In this document: positions 25,222 through 34,170 of the stretch, one piece after another
Numbering within the stretch: position 1 is the first letter of the stretch
How the letters are laid out: each line of letters opens with the position of its first letter
Assembly (NCBI RefSeq): GCF_046506625.1
Contig: NZ_JBKFFP010000002.1
Location: forward strand, 1 to 64,000
Origin: Zhengella sedimenti
Lineage (GTDB): Bacteria; Pseudomonadota; Alphaproteobacteria; Rhizobiales; Rhizobiaceae
Direction of reading: 5' to 3'
Length of the DNA stretch: 64,000 nt
Notes under the pieces: generated by a model
What the model saw: only the letters and a program-made list of their open reading frames with translations
Database searches by the model: none
What the model was told of the DNA's origin: nothing
Translations under genes and position numbers: made by a program

Positions 25222-25959
25222 CTACCCCGGAAGCGCGCCGAAGCGGATGCGGAAGCGGCGGTTTTCCCGCCCCTTCTTCTCGATCTTGCCGATGTGGATG
25301 GCGCCGACCTCCTCGGTCGTGGAGACGTGGGTTCCACCGCAGGGCTGGCTGTCGACCGTGCCGTCCTCGCCGATGCAGACAAGGCGGATGGTGCCGGCGC
25401 CGGAAGGCGGGCGCACGTTCTTGGATTTCACCAGCGACGGATTGGCCGCGAGGTCGGCCTCCGCGATCAGCTTCGTGAAGACCGGATGCGCGCCGTTGAC
25501 GATATCCATGAGCCGGGCCGTCACTTCCTCCTTGGTGAAGGCGGCGTCGGGAATGTCGAAATCGACGCGGCTTTCCTCCTCTCCAACGGAAGCGCCGGTG
25601 ATCGGGAAGGGGCAGACGACAGTCAGCAGATGGCAGGCGGTGTGCATGCGCATCAGCCGGTAGCGCCGGTCCCAGTCGATGTGCAGGACGAGCGTCTCGC
25701 CCACTTCGGGCACGGGCTGGCCGTTGGCCGGCACATGGATGATCTCGTCCTTGGTCTCGCCGGTGACGGTGGCAGCGATCTCGATCATGGAACCGTCGGC
25801 GCGCTCCAGGCGGCCGGTATCGCCCGGCTGGCCGCCCGAGGTGGCATAGAAGACGGTCCTGTCGAGGATGATGCCGCCACGATCGTTGACGGCAACCACC
25901 CTGCCCTCGGCTGTCGAGAGATAGGCGTCGTCACGGAACAGGCACTGGGTCGCGCTCAT
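25222..25959 (-). CDS. Alanyl-tRNA editing protein (AlaX type)
   Basis: 245 residues, a free-standing version of the AlaRS editing domain that hydrolyses mischarged Ser- or Gly-tRNA-Ala. Zinc ligands are visible: His106 and His110 (MHTACHLL), Cys207 and His211 (PCGGTHV). The ATG at 25959 overlaps the cysK stop by 4 nt (ATGA). It has an N-terminal beta-barrel part (FYATSGGQPGDTG) and so is the longer AlaX type. Pairing with cysteine synthase is notable because serine is both the misactivated substrate and the cysteine precursor. Confidence 0.9.
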   Translation of the reverse strand: MSATQCLFRDDAYLSTAEGRVVAVNDRGGIILDRTVFYATSGGQPGDTGRLERADGSMIEIAATVTGETKDEIIHVPANGQPVPEVGETLVLHIDWDRRYRLMRMHTACHLLTVVCPFPITGASVGEEESRVDFDIPDAAFTKEEVTARLMDIVNGAHPVFTKLIAEADLAANPSLVKSKNVRPPSGAGTIRLVCIGEDGTVDSQPCGGTHVSTTEEVGAIHIGKIEKKGRENRRFRIRFGALPG

Positions 25960-26993
25960 GCTTCGGCATCCTCGAAGGGGACGGCAATGTCGCTCCTTGC
26001 CTCCATCCACGCGGGAAATGGCAGGTCCTTTGACCGCAGGAAATCCGGGTTGAAAAGCTTGGACTGGTAGCGCGTGCCATAGTCGCACAGGATCGTCACG
26101 ATGGTATGGCCGGGGCCGAGTTCGCGGGCCAGGCGCATGGCGCCGGCAATGTTGATGCCCGACGATCCGCCAAGGCAAAGCCCTTCCTCCTGCACGAGGT
26201 CGAAAACGACGGGCAATGCCTCGTCATCGCCGATCTGGTAGGCGAAATCCGGCGTGAAGCCTTCCAGGTTCGCGGTGATGCGCCCCTGGCCGATGCCCTC
26301 GGTGATGGAGGAGCCTTCCGACTTCATTTCGCCGGTCGTGTAGTAGCTGTAGAGCGCCGCGCCCATCGGGTCGGCCAGCGCCACCTTCACGTCCGCATTC
26401 CTCGCCTTGAGACCCATGGCAACGCCCGCCAGGGTGCCGCCAGTGCCCACGGCGGCGACGAAACCGTCCACCTTGCCGCCCGTCTGCGCCCAGATTTCCG
26501 CGGCCGTGGTCGCGACATGGCCGTCACGGTTGGCGGTGTTGTCGAACTGGTTGGCCCAGATGGCGCCATGCGGGCTGCTCTCGGCCAGCTGCGCGGCGAG
26601 CCGCCCTGACACCTTCACATAGTTGTTGGGATTGCGATAGGGGACGGCGGGAACCTCGATCAGTTCGGCGCTCAGCACCCGCAGGGCGTCCTTCTTTTCC
26701 TGGCTCTGGGTCTCGGGAATCACGATGACGGTGCGGTAGCCGAGCGCCTTGGCGACGACGGTCAGGCCGATGCCGGTATTGCCGGCGGTGCCTTCCACGA
26801 TCAGGCCACCGGGTTCCAGCAAGCCGCGCTTCTCGGCATCACGAATGATGAACAGCCCGGCGCGATCCTTGACCGACTGGCCCGGATTCATGAATTCCGC
26901 CTTGCCGTAGATCTCGCATCCGGTTTGCTCGGACGCCTTGCGCAAACGGATCAGCGGCGTATTGCCGATGCACTCAAGTACTGACGCGGTCAT
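25956..26993 (-). CDS. cysK: Cysteine synthase (O-acetylserine sulfhydrylase-like)
   Basis: 345 residues, PLP fold type II. PLP lysine Lys42 in NPGQSVKDRAG, phosphate-binding loop GTAGNTG (69-75), and AVGTGGTLAG. The C terminus is extended by about 30 residues relative to short CysK (LFNPDFLRSKDLPFPAWM), a feature of one rhizobial-type cysteine synthase A group. It makes cysteine from O-acetylserine and sulfide in the cytoplasm. First gene of the five-gene operon; divergent from the ChrR-like gene across 226 nt. Confidence 0.93.
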   Translation of the reverse strand: MTASVLECIGNTPLIRLRKASEQTGCEIYGKAEFMNPGQSVKDRAGLFIIRDAEKRGLLEPGGLIVEGTAGNTGIGLTVVAKALGYRTVIVIPETQSQEKKDALRVLSAELIEVPAVPYRNPNNYVKVSGRLAAQLAESSPHGAIWANQFDNTANRDGHVATTAAEIWAQTGGKVDGFVAAVGTGGTLAGVAMGLKARNADVKVALADPMGAALYSYYTTGEMKSEGSSITEGIGQGRITANLEGFTPDFAYQIGDDEALPVVFDLVQEEGLCLGGSSGINIAGAMRLARELGPGHTIVTILCDYGTRYQSKLFNPDFLRSKDLPFPAWMEARSDIAVPFEDAEA

Positions 26994-27132
26994 GTTTTTC
27001 CCGTATTTTCCTTCATTGCCGCCGGAAGGGTATGGACCGCAGCGCGGCCTTGCAAGCAGCGTTTTTGCGCCTGAACCCGGGTTTTGGCAGTTTTTGTCTC
27101 ACCGGGGCAAAAAGCCGGACTTGTTTTGCCGG

Positions 27133-27160
27133 TGATCCGGATTGCGCAGAACAGCGTAGA
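27133..27160 (+). promoter_or_regulatory. Candidate ECF (sigma-E/ChrR-type) promoter
   Basis: TGATCC at 27133-27138, an 18-nt spacer, and TAGA at 27157-27160, 60 nt upstream of the ChrR-like gene. This resembles the Rhodobacter sphaeroides sigma-E consensus (TGATCC, about 18 nt, TAAGA), with one base missing in the -10 part. Unproven. Confidence 0.4.
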
Positions 27161-27219
27161 TCAGGCAGAACTTCGCAATGCCGGAGTGAAGGTGCAACTC
27201 CGGGCCAGGGGAAACGAAC

Positions 27220-27870
27220 TTGAAGAACACGGAAACACAGGAACGAATCGACGCCCTTCTGGCGCGCTACGTGTCCGGTCTGCTGCCGGAGCCAGCGCGC
27301 GTGCTGGTCGATGCCCATCTGGAGATCTCGCCGGTCAACCGGGGCATGGTCAACGGGCTCGAGACGCTCGCCGGGGACGTCCTGGAACACATGGAGCCGG
27401 CGCCGATACATTCCGCCGATGCATGCCTGGAACGCATTTTCGCGTCGCGCGCACCGGAAATCCGCCTTCCGCGCACGGTGCCTTCCGACGGGCTGCTGCC
27501 CCGCGCCATCGCGGGCTTCATCGGCATGAACGCGGACGAGATTCCGTGGAAGACGAGAATGCCCGGTTTCCGCGACTTCGAACTGGGCGAGATCGACGGC
27601 TGCCACGTCGAACTTTTCTGGATCAAGCCGGGCCGCGCGATCCCGAAGCACACCCACGAAGGCATGGAACTGTCGCTGGTCCTCGACGGCGCATTCAACG
27701 ACGACACCGGACGGTATGCGCGCGGCGACATTTCCGTGAACGACGAGACGGTGGATCACCGCCCGATCGCGGAGAAGACGACCCCTTGCATCGGCATGGC
27801 CGTCACCGACGGCCCGCTGAGGCTGACCGGTTCCATCGGCCAGCGCCTGTCCGACATCCTTCTGGCCTGA
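27220..27870 (+). CDS. ChrR-family protein with degenerate anti-sigma zinc site
   Basis: 216 residues: N-terminal ChrR anti-sigma-like domain (DALLARYVSGLLPEPARVLV) and C-terminal cupin. In R. sphaeroides ChrR, zinc is held by His6, His31, Cys35 and Cys38. Here only the second is kept (His33); the other positions are Glu8, Ser37 and Asn40. The cupin metal ligands are all present: His144, His146, Glu150 and His180. The start is a TTG at 27220 behind AGGGG; no in-frame ATG fits. No ECF sigma gene is adjacent: upstream is divergent cysK, downstream the SDR. It may bind sigma-E without zinc or act as a ligand-sensing cupin only. Confidence 0.87.
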   Translation: MKNTETQERIDALLARYVSGLLPEPARVLVDAHLEISPVNRGMVNGLETLAGDVLEHMEPAPIHSADACLERIFASRAPEIRLPRTVPSDGLLPRAIAGFIGMNADEIPWKTRMPGFRDFELGEIDGCHVELFWIKPGRAIPKHTHEGMELSLVLDGAFNDDTGRYARGDISVNDETVDHRPIAEKTTPCIGMAVTDGPLRLTGSIGQRLSDILLA

Positions 27871-27896
27871 GACAGCTCAAGAATGAATGCCCCACT

Positions 27897-27927
27897 GCCC
27901 GCCGGGAAACCGGCGGGCCTTCTTTTT
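27897..27927 (+). terminator. Terminator after the ChrR-like gene
   Basis: Perfect 9-bp stem GCCCGCCGG/CCGGCGGGC with GAAA loop, followed by CTTCTTTTT. It separates the ChrR-like gene from the SDR gene, which must have its own promoter in the 40 nt that remain. Confidence 0.9.
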
Positions 27928-27964
27928 CGTATATCCGGTCAGGATAAACGAATTGGAGCATTCC

Positions 27965-28765
27965 ATGAGTGACTATCGCGCGAAGCCGCAAGACGGCATC
28001 GCCTGGATCACCGGCGCGTCCAGCGGAATCGGACGCGAGGTCGCCCTGCAAATGGCCGCCAAGGGCTGGCGGGTTGTCGCGACCGCGCGCAGCGCCGGCA
28101 AGCTCGATGACCTGGCAGACGCGGCCGCCGCGCTGGAGGGATCCATCATCCCCGCAGCCGGCGACACGACGGACGCCGCGGCCATGGCGGACCTCGTGCG
28201 GACGCTGGAGGACACGCACGGCCCGATCGCGCTCGCCCTGTTCGTGGCCGGCAATTACTGGCCCGTGCAAGGGGAAAAGCCCGACCCGGAGAAGTTCCGC
28301 CAGACCTATGAGGTCAACCTGTTCGGCGTGCTCAACGGACTGGTTCCGGTGGCCGAATCCATGCGCGGCCGCGGACGCGGCCAGATCGGCATTGTCGGCT
28401 CCGTATCGGCCTATGGCGGCCTTCCGCTGGCCTCGGCCTATGGCGGGTCGAAGGCGGCAGTCAATTACATGGCGCAATCGCTGAAGTTCGATTTCGACAA
28501 GATGAACATCCGGCTCCAGGTGTTCAATCCGGGCTTCGTCGACACGCCGCTGACCGAACAGAACCGCTTTCCCATGCCTTTCCTGATGAAGTCCGGCGAT
28601 GCGGCCGGCCGGATCGTCACGGGCCTGGAAAGCGGCGGCTTCGAAACCGCCTTCCCGCGCCGCTTCGCCTTCCTGCTCAAGGCCATCAACCTGCTTCCCT
28701 GGGGGCTTTATTTTCCCGTCATGAAGCGGGCCATGGGCTGGAACCGGCGCCCGCTGCGCGACTGA
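27965..28765 (+). CDS. Short-chain dehydrogenase/reductase
   Basis: 266 residues. NAD(P)-binding TGASSGIG (16-23) and a catalytic Ser146-Tyr159-Lys163 set (GSVSAYG, then SAYGGSK). The hydrophobic C terminus (LLKAINLLPWGLYFPVMKRAMG) suggests membrane association. An SDR of this kind (RSP_1087 type) is part of the R. sphaeroides ChrR/sigma-E regulon. Substrate unknown; an acyl or lipid-derived carbonyl is plausible. It is convergent with the GPH transporter gene, 18 nt apart. Confidence 0.9.
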   Translation: MSDYRAKPQDGIAWITGASSGIGREVALQMAAKGWRVVATARSAGKLDDLADAAAALEGSIIPAAGDTTDAAAMADLVRTLEDTHGPIALALFVAGNYWPVQGEKPDPEKFRQTYEVNLFGVLNGLVPVAESMRGRGRGQIGIVGSVSAYGGLPLASAYGGSKAAVNYMAQSLKFDFDKMNIRLQVFNPGFVDTPLTEQNRFPMPFLMKSGDAAGRIVTGLESGGFETAFPRRFAFLLKAINLLPWGLYFPVMKRAMGWNRRPLRD

Positions 28766-28783
28766 GCACGCGCCCAATCAACC

Positions 28784-30118
28784 TCAGGCCAGCCTGCCGC
28801 GCGTCTCGATGCGACGGCGGGCCTCGGCCTGTCCCGCCTCATCCAGCGGGAAAGACCACATCAGCGCCACGGCCAGCAGTTTGAGCGCCACCGGAGCCCA
28901 GGCATAGAGCGCGGCAAGGACGAAAAGCGAGAAAGCCGAATTCGCGGCGCCTGCCGCCGGATCGAAGCCGGAGAGCGACAACAGCGGAAAGGCGATTCCC
29001 GCGCCGGCGGCAAGCGACAGCTTGGTCGCCAGGCTCCAGGCGGCAAAATAGATGCCCGAACGCTGCGCGCCGGATGCGGCGGTGTCGGCGTCGATCACGT
29101 CGGCCTGTATGGACGGCGGAAGCGCAAGATCGAAGCCGAGCACGAAACCGGTGACGACGCAGACCGCGCCGAAGGCGATGATGTCGCCCGTTCCGATCAA
29201 GGGTGCGAAGGCGAACACGGCACAGGCCAGGACCATGGCGAGCGACCAGGCGCGGTGCTTGCCGATGCGTGCGGCCAGCCATGTGGCGGCCGGGACGCCA
29301 GCCAGTCCGCAAAGGAAATAGAGGAACAGAAGCGGGCCGCGCATGTCCGGCGCGCCAAGCCGGGCGGAAACGAAATAGAGGAAGAGCGTGGCCGGAATCC
29401 CGTTCGCGAGCCCGTTCACGAAGTACGCAATGATGAGCCTGAGAAACGGCTTGTTGGCGGCCATGGCGGCAAGGCTCTGGCGCAAGGCAAGGCGGGTCAC
29501 CGAGTGATCCACCGGTTCGGGCACCGCCAGCAACATCAGTGCGCCGAAAGCCATCAGGCCACCGGCTACGGCGATGCCGAGCGCCGCCATGCCCTCGCGG
29601 CCGATATCCTCGCCGTCCGACATCGCAAAGGGAATGGCGATGGCTGCCAGCGTGCCGATGACGGTGAAGGATTCGCGCCAGCCGGTGATGCGGCTGCGTT
29701 CGCGATAGCCGCCGGCCAGTTCCGCGCCCCAGGCCGACCAGGACAGCAGCATGGCGCTGAAGCCGGCGGTCAGGACCGCCATCCAGAGGCCGAGATAGAC
29801 GCCGGAAGCTTCCGGTGGCGGGGCAAACAGCTTCCACGCGGCGAAGGCGGTGACCGGCAGGGCCAGGGCGACCATGGTGCGGCGGCGGCCGAAGCCGTTG
29901 CCCATCCGGTCGCCCAGCCAGCCGAACAGCGGATCGTTGATCGCGTCGAACAGGCGCACGGCCACGAGGATGGCGCCGACCATGGCCAATGGCAGGCCGA
30001 CGGTCTCGGAATAGAATGTCGGCACCACGACGTAGAGCGGCAATGTCAGCGCCGCCACCGGCATGGCCGGAAGGCCATAGGCGACAATGGTTGCAAGTGG
30101 CAGGCGGGCGGCGGGCAT
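28784..30118 (-). CDS. GPH-family (melibiose-carrier-like) MFS transporter
   Basis: About 444 residues with roughly 12 hydrophobic segments. The GPH signature RLFDAINDPLFGWLGDRMG lies near residue 60, with FGRRRTMVAL after it. The ATG at 30118 was chosen because AGAAGG lies 9 nt upstream; an ATG at 30139 would add 7 residues without a ribosome site. GPH carriers move sugars or other solutes with cations. A member of this family (RSP_1089 type) accompanies the SDR, COG2907 and DUF1365 genes in R. sphaeroides. Substrate unknown. Confidence 0.88.
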   Translation of the reverse strand: MPAARLPLATIVAYGLPAMPVAALTLPLYVVVPTFYSETVGLPLAMVGAILVAVRLFDAINDPLFGWLGDRMGNGFGRRRTMVALALPVTAFAAWKLFAPPPEASGVYLGLWMAVLTAGFSAMLLSWSAWGAELAGGYRERSRITGWRESFTVIGTLAAIAIPFAMSDGEDIGREGMAALGIAVAGGLMAFGALMLLAVPEPVDHSVTRLALRQSLAAMAANKPFLRLIIAYFVNGLANGIPATLFLYFVSARLGAPDMRGPLLFLYFLCGLAGVPAATWLAARIGKHRAWSLAMVLACAVFAFAPLIGTGDIIAFGAVCVVTGFVLGFDLALPPSIQADVIDADTAASGAQRSGIYFAAWSLATKLSLAAGAGIAFPLLSLSGFDPAAGAANSAFSLFVLAALYAWAPVALKLLAVALMWSFPLDEAGQAEARRRIETRGRLA

Positions 30119-30253
30119 CGGCGGGTTCCTTCTGACCATGCCTCTTACGGAACGGCCGGCCCGGCGGTTCTTCGCGCCGCGTGACGCTGCGGGACCGATT
30201 GTTAAATGCCGGCCATCGCGCTATGGGTCGCGGGTTCAAGGGGAGGCATGGAC

Positions 30254-31228
30254 ATGCTGCGCAAGATCATCCGGGCGCTGGTTTTTCTGGTGATCGCCGG
30301 CGGCGTCCTTTTTCTGGTGGGGCCGCGAACACCTGTGGACACCTCGATCACGATTGACAGGGCCGGTATCGGCGCGGATCCGGAAGCCGCGATCGCGCGC
30401 AGCGAAGCCAATGTCGCGGGCATCCGCGAAGGCGCACGCAAGCAGATCGTCTGGGCCTTTCCGCGCTCGAAGGCGCGCACGCCGCTCGCCATCGTGTATG
30501 TGCATGGCTTTTCCGCCACCGCGCAGGAAACGCGGCCCCTGCCCGATCTCGTGGCCCGCGAACTGGGCGCAAACCTCTTCTTCACGCGCCTGACCGGCCA
30601 TGGCCAGAACGGCGAGGCGCTGGCGCAGGCATCCGTCAACGACTGGATCAACGACTTCGCCGAGGCTGTGGCGGTCGGCAAGGCCATAGGCGAGAAGGTC
30701 ATCGTCATCGCCACGTCGACCGGCGGTTCGCTGGCGACCTGGGCAGCCGCGCAACCGGCGCTGGCGGGGGACATGGACGCGCTGGTGCTGATCTCGCCCA
30801 ACTTCCGGCTGAAGGCGGCCGGTTCCTTCCTGCTCAGCCAGCCCTGGGGCCTGCAATTCGCCGAATTCCTGATCGGTCCGGAACGCTCCTATGAACCCCG
30901 CAACCCGGACCATGCGAAATACTGGACAACCCGCTATCCGACCCGCGCGCTGATGCCGATGGCAGCGGCGGTCGATCTGGCCAACAGCGTCTTTCCGGAA
31001 ACGATCGGCGTTCCGGCCCTGTTCATCTACGCGCCGGACGACGCGGTGGTCGACCAGGCCGCGACCGCCGAAAAGGCGTCGAAATGGGCCGCGCCCCATG
31101 CCAGCATCGAAGTGACCGACAGCGCCGACCCCTCGCAGCACGTGATCGCCGGGGACGTCCTCTCCCCCAACACCACGGCACGGCTGGCCACTGAAACGGC
31201 CGCCTGGATTCGGGGCCTGGGTCTCTAA
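30254..31228 (+). CDS. Membrane-anchored alpha/beta hydrolase
   Basis: 324 residues. N-terminal membrane anchor (residues 7-24), then an alpha/beta-hydrolase fold. The nucleophile elbow is ATSTGG with Ser155 rather than the usual GxSxG; the acid is in the PDDAVVD loop and the His in PSQHVIAG. An HGFSATA oxyanion-loop motif follows strand 3. The ATG at 30254 has GGGAGG at 7 nt, better than the ATG at 30248. Substrate unknown, probably an ester or carboxylic derivative in the periplasm. Confidence 0.85.
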   Translation: MLRKIIRALVFLVIAGGVLFLVGPRTPVDTSITIDRAGIGADPEAAIARSEANVAGIREGARKQIVWAFPRSKARTPLAIVYVHGFSATAQETRPLPDLVARELGANLFFTRLTGHGQNGEALAQASVNDWINDFAEAVAVGKAIGEKVIVIATSTGGSLATWAAAQPALAGDMDALVLISPNFRLKAAGSFLLSQPWGLQFAEFLIGPERSYEPRNPDHAKYWTTRYPTRALMPMAAAVDLANSVFPETIGVPALFIYAPDDAVVDQAATAEKASKWAAPHASIEVTDSADPSQHVIAGDVLSPNTTARLATETAAWIRGLGL

Positions 31229-31231
31229 GCC

Positions 31232-32425
31232 TCAGACCGGTTCGGGACGCGAATCCCGCGACGCCAGATAGACGGCAAGCCCGAGGCCGAGCGCAGCGGC
31301 GTAGAAAAGCCATAGCGCGCCATAGGCGGCCTGCGGTTCGCCGGGGACTGCCGACGCGGTCACCACCCAGCCGGTCAGGAACTGCATCAGGCCGACGCCG
31401 CCGATGGAGAAGAAATTCATCAGCGTGACACCGCGCCCGGTGAGATGGGGCGGCAGGAAGGCGCGCGCATGGGCCATGAGCATTCCGTAACTCATGCCCG
31501 CCAGACCGATCACGACGAACGCCACAGTGACGCCTGCCAGCCCGGCAGCCGGCGAAAGAAACAGCCAGAGAATCGCGCCGAGCGCGATGGCGTTGCCACC
31601 GGCCGCAACCCATTTGCGCGTGCCGAAGACGCGGTCGAGCGGACCGTAGGCGAAGCTGCCCGCGACCATGGCCAGGGCCATGGCGAGCGTCACGTTGCCG
31701 ATCACCAGGGCATCGGCGGTATAGACATCGGCCAGATAGGGACCGGCCCAAAGACCGCGAATACCGGCGGTCGCGGCATAGTTGATCGCGACCAGCGGGA
31801 TGATCGGCCAAAGGACCCGCATGCGCATCAGTTCACCGTAACCGGCAAAGCCGCTCGACCTGCCCTCGTTCTCAAGGCGCGGCGGGTCGCGCAGGACGGC
31901 GAGGATGAAGGCCGCCACGGCAAGGGTGATGACCGCAAGTCCGGCCATGACCGGACGCCAGCCGAAGGCTTCGCCGGCGGCGGCCAGCGGCGTGGCGCCG
32001 ATGACATTGCCGGCCGAGCCGAAGGCCACCATCCAGGATGCATAAAGGGCGAACCGCGCCGGCGAATAGGCGCGCGCGAAGATGAAGAAGGCAGCCATGA
32101 GCACCGGCGCGCAGCCGATCCCGATCAGCACCATGGCCAGCGTGATCATCCACGGCGCGGTCGCCGCCGCGAAAAGAAACGCGCCACCGCCGCCGGCAAC
32201 CCCCAGCATGACGGCCGCGGTCAGGCGCGGACCGAAGCGGTCCAGCGAGACGCCGACAAGGAACTGCATGAGCGCGAAGGCGACGAACCAGGCGCCCGAA
32301 GCTTCAGAGAGGTCGGCCTTGGTCGCGCCGAGATCCTCGATCAGTGCGGGGGCAAGGACGGCCAGGAAAGAGCGGTAGAACTGCGACAGGACATATGCAA
32401 GCGCGAGCGCGGCGATGCCGGCCAT
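31232..32425 (-). CDS. MFS transporter
   Basis: 397 residues, about 12 membrane segments, with the MFS loop motif LDRFGPRL between segments 2 and 3 and a related DRVFGTRKW in the second half. No signature narrows the substrate. It ends 3 nt from the convergent hydrolase at 31228. Moderately small for MFS. Possibly an anion or metabolite exporter; the neighbours give no clear clue. Confidence 0.85.
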   Translation of the reverse strand: MAGIAALALAYVLSQFYRSFLAVLAPALIEDLGATKADLSEASGAWFVAFALMQFLVGVSLDRFGPRLTAAVMLGVAGGGGAFLFAAATAPWMITLAMVLIGIGCAPVLMAAFFIFARAYSPARFALYASWMVAFGSAGNVIGATPLAAAGEAFGWRPVMAGLAVITLAVAAFILAVLRDPPRLENEGRSSGFAGYGELMRMRVLWPIIPLVAINYAATAGIRGLWAGPYLADVYTADALVIGNVTLAMALAMVAGSFAYGPLDRVFGTRKWVAAGGNAIALGAILWLFLSPAAGLAGVTVAFVVIGLAGMSYGMLMAHARAFLPPHLTGRGVTLMNFFSIGGVGLMQFLTGWVVTASAVPGEPQAAYGALWLFYAAALGLGLAVYLASRDSRPEPV

Positions 32426-32544
32426 CTGATCTTTCCTCCCCGTTTCCGGGCTTCAACGCCCGGCCTTGCCGTGGCCAGCGTGAATGGCACCGAATGGTGC
32501 AAACTGGCAAGTCGCCGCCACACAAAGCTTTTTCAGCCGCCGGT

Positions 32545-34128
32545 TCAAATTCTCCCCTCGCCCTGCGCGGACTGGTGCGGCGCGTCTGCGGCATCGACGA
32601 GATGGAAATGAATTCGCGACAGATGCGCGGCGGCGCGATGCAGCCAGCGCATCGCATCGAGACGCATGGCGATTTCGTGCATCGTCGCGGGGACCGGGGC
32701 GGCATGTCCGATCACGTCCATGCGATAGCGCTCCTCCTGGCTGCGAATGATGGTCTCCAGCCGGGCATAGCGGGCAGACCGTGTCATTTCGTCGAGCGGT
32801 CGGGAGGTATCGATGACCCGCACGAAAACGCGCGCCAGCCGCGACAACCGCCTGTCATGGGGCATGATCGACAGGCGCTCGTCATCCTCGCAGCGGCGCA
32901 ACAGCCGCTCAAGATGGTCGAATACGTGCAGGAAGGCGTTCACCCGGTCCCGGTTCCATGCCGTGCTGGGGATCGCCGCGACATAGTCCACCAGGCCCTC
33001 CTTCGCCGCGCGCAGCCGGACAAGGTCGTTCGCGCGCGGTTTGCGCGCCGATGACAGGCGGGCGGCGACGTGACCTTCCATCTCGGCGACCAGCAGGCGG
33101 ACACAGGCCGTCGCCGCGTCCGCCGCGGCTTCCACGTCTGCCAGCAGGCGCTTGTCGAGCATGGCGGTGAGCGAGGGGCCGCGTTCGGGAACCAGTCTTT
33201 CCATGAGGCGCGCGAAAGCACCGGTGAAGGGCAGGACGAGCAGCACGCCAAGCACGTTGAAGGCGGTATGGAAGGCGACCAGCGCGAATTGTTCGTCACC
33301 GTGCGCATGGATGCGCGGCATCGCGACCGTGGAAAACAGGTCAAGCAAGGCCAAGGCCAGGAGACCTGTCATCACATTGAAGATGACGTGGGCAAGGCCG
33401 GTGCGGCGGACGGCCTGAGACCCGCCGATCGTGGCGAGGGCGGCGCTGAAGGTCGTGCCGATGTTCATGCCGATGACCATGGCTGCGGCCTGGGGCAAGG
33501 TCACCGTACCGACCGAAAGGGCGGCAAGCGCGGTTGCCACGCCGGCCGACGAGGAATGGGTGATCAGGGTGATGGCGATACCCACGCCGACCAGTTGAAT
33601 CCGTCCGGCGATGGTATCGGCGGGAAATGTCTCCGGCGTCACGAGTCCCTCGAAGGCCACCATGCCGCGCTGCATGGCATCGATGCCGATGAAGAGAAGG
33701 CTGAAGCCGGTGAGCGCCTCGCCGGCATGGCGCCAGCGGCCGGGCGCGAACATGGCGGTGAGAACGCCGGCCAGCAGCAGCGGCATGGCGATCGTGCCGA
33801 GCTTCAGCTTGAAGCCGATGGCAGCGACGATCCAGCCGGTGACCGTGGTGCCGATATTGGCGCCCAAAATGATGCCCAGCGCCTGATGGAAGGAGAGCAC
33901 GCCCGCGCCGACAAGGCCGACGGCGGTGATGGTGGTGGCACCCGATGACTGGATGACGGCGGTCAGCGCGGCGCCGGTCAGAACGCCGGAGGCGGCATTG
34001 GTGGTGAAGCGGGCGAGCAGGCGGCGCAACATGCCGCCGGCCAGGCTGCGCAAGCCGTCGGTCAGCATGCCGATGCCCAGGATGAACAGCCCGACGCCGC
34101 CGATGGCAAGAAGGATGTCGTCGATCAT
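32545..34128 (-). CDS. Na+/phosphate cotransporter family protein with PhoU-like tail
   Basis: 527 residues. Two homologous membrane halves carry the NptA/PNaS repeat motifs: TAVIQSSGATT and GANIGTT in the first, THSSSAGVATA and GMNIGTTFSAA in the second. The C-terminal region (from about residue 330) is helical and resembles PhoU domains. It imports phosphate with sodium at the inner membrane. The window also encodes a Pit transporter at 62537, so two unrelated phosphate systems are present. Confidence 0.92.
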   Translation of the reverse strand: MIDDILLAIGGVGLFILGIGMLTDGLRSLAGGMLRRLLARFTTNAASGVLTGAALTAVIQSSGATTITAVGLVGAGVLSFHQALGIILGANIGTTVTGWIVAAIGFKLKLGTIAMPLLLAGVLTAMFAPGRWRHAGEALTGFSLLFIGIDAMQRGMVAFEGLVTPETFPADTIAGRIQLVGVGIAITLITHSSSAGVATALAALSVGTVTLPQAAAMVIGMNIGTTFSAALATIGGSQAVRRTGLAHVIFNVMTGLLALALLDLFSTVAMPRIHAHGDEQFALVAFHTAFNVLGVLLVLPFTGAFARLMERLVPERGPSLTAMLDKRLLADVEAAADAATACVRLLVAEMEGHVAARLSSARKPRANDLVRLRAAKEGLVDYVAAIPSTAWNRDRVNAFLHVFDHLERLLRRCEDDERLSIMPHDRRLSRLARVFVRVIDTSRPLDEMTRSARYARLETIIRSQEERYRMDVIGHAAPVPATMHEIAMRLDAMRWLHRAAAHLSRIHFHLVDAADAPHQSAQGEGRI

Positions 34129-34170
34129 CGTTGCAGCCCGGCCTTCGCGGCGCCCCTCGCCCGTTTCATC

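Noticed and set aside
23860..26070. Plus-strand frame of 736 codons
   Set aside because: Antisense to sseA, GFA and alaX, all with clear motifs on the minus strand.
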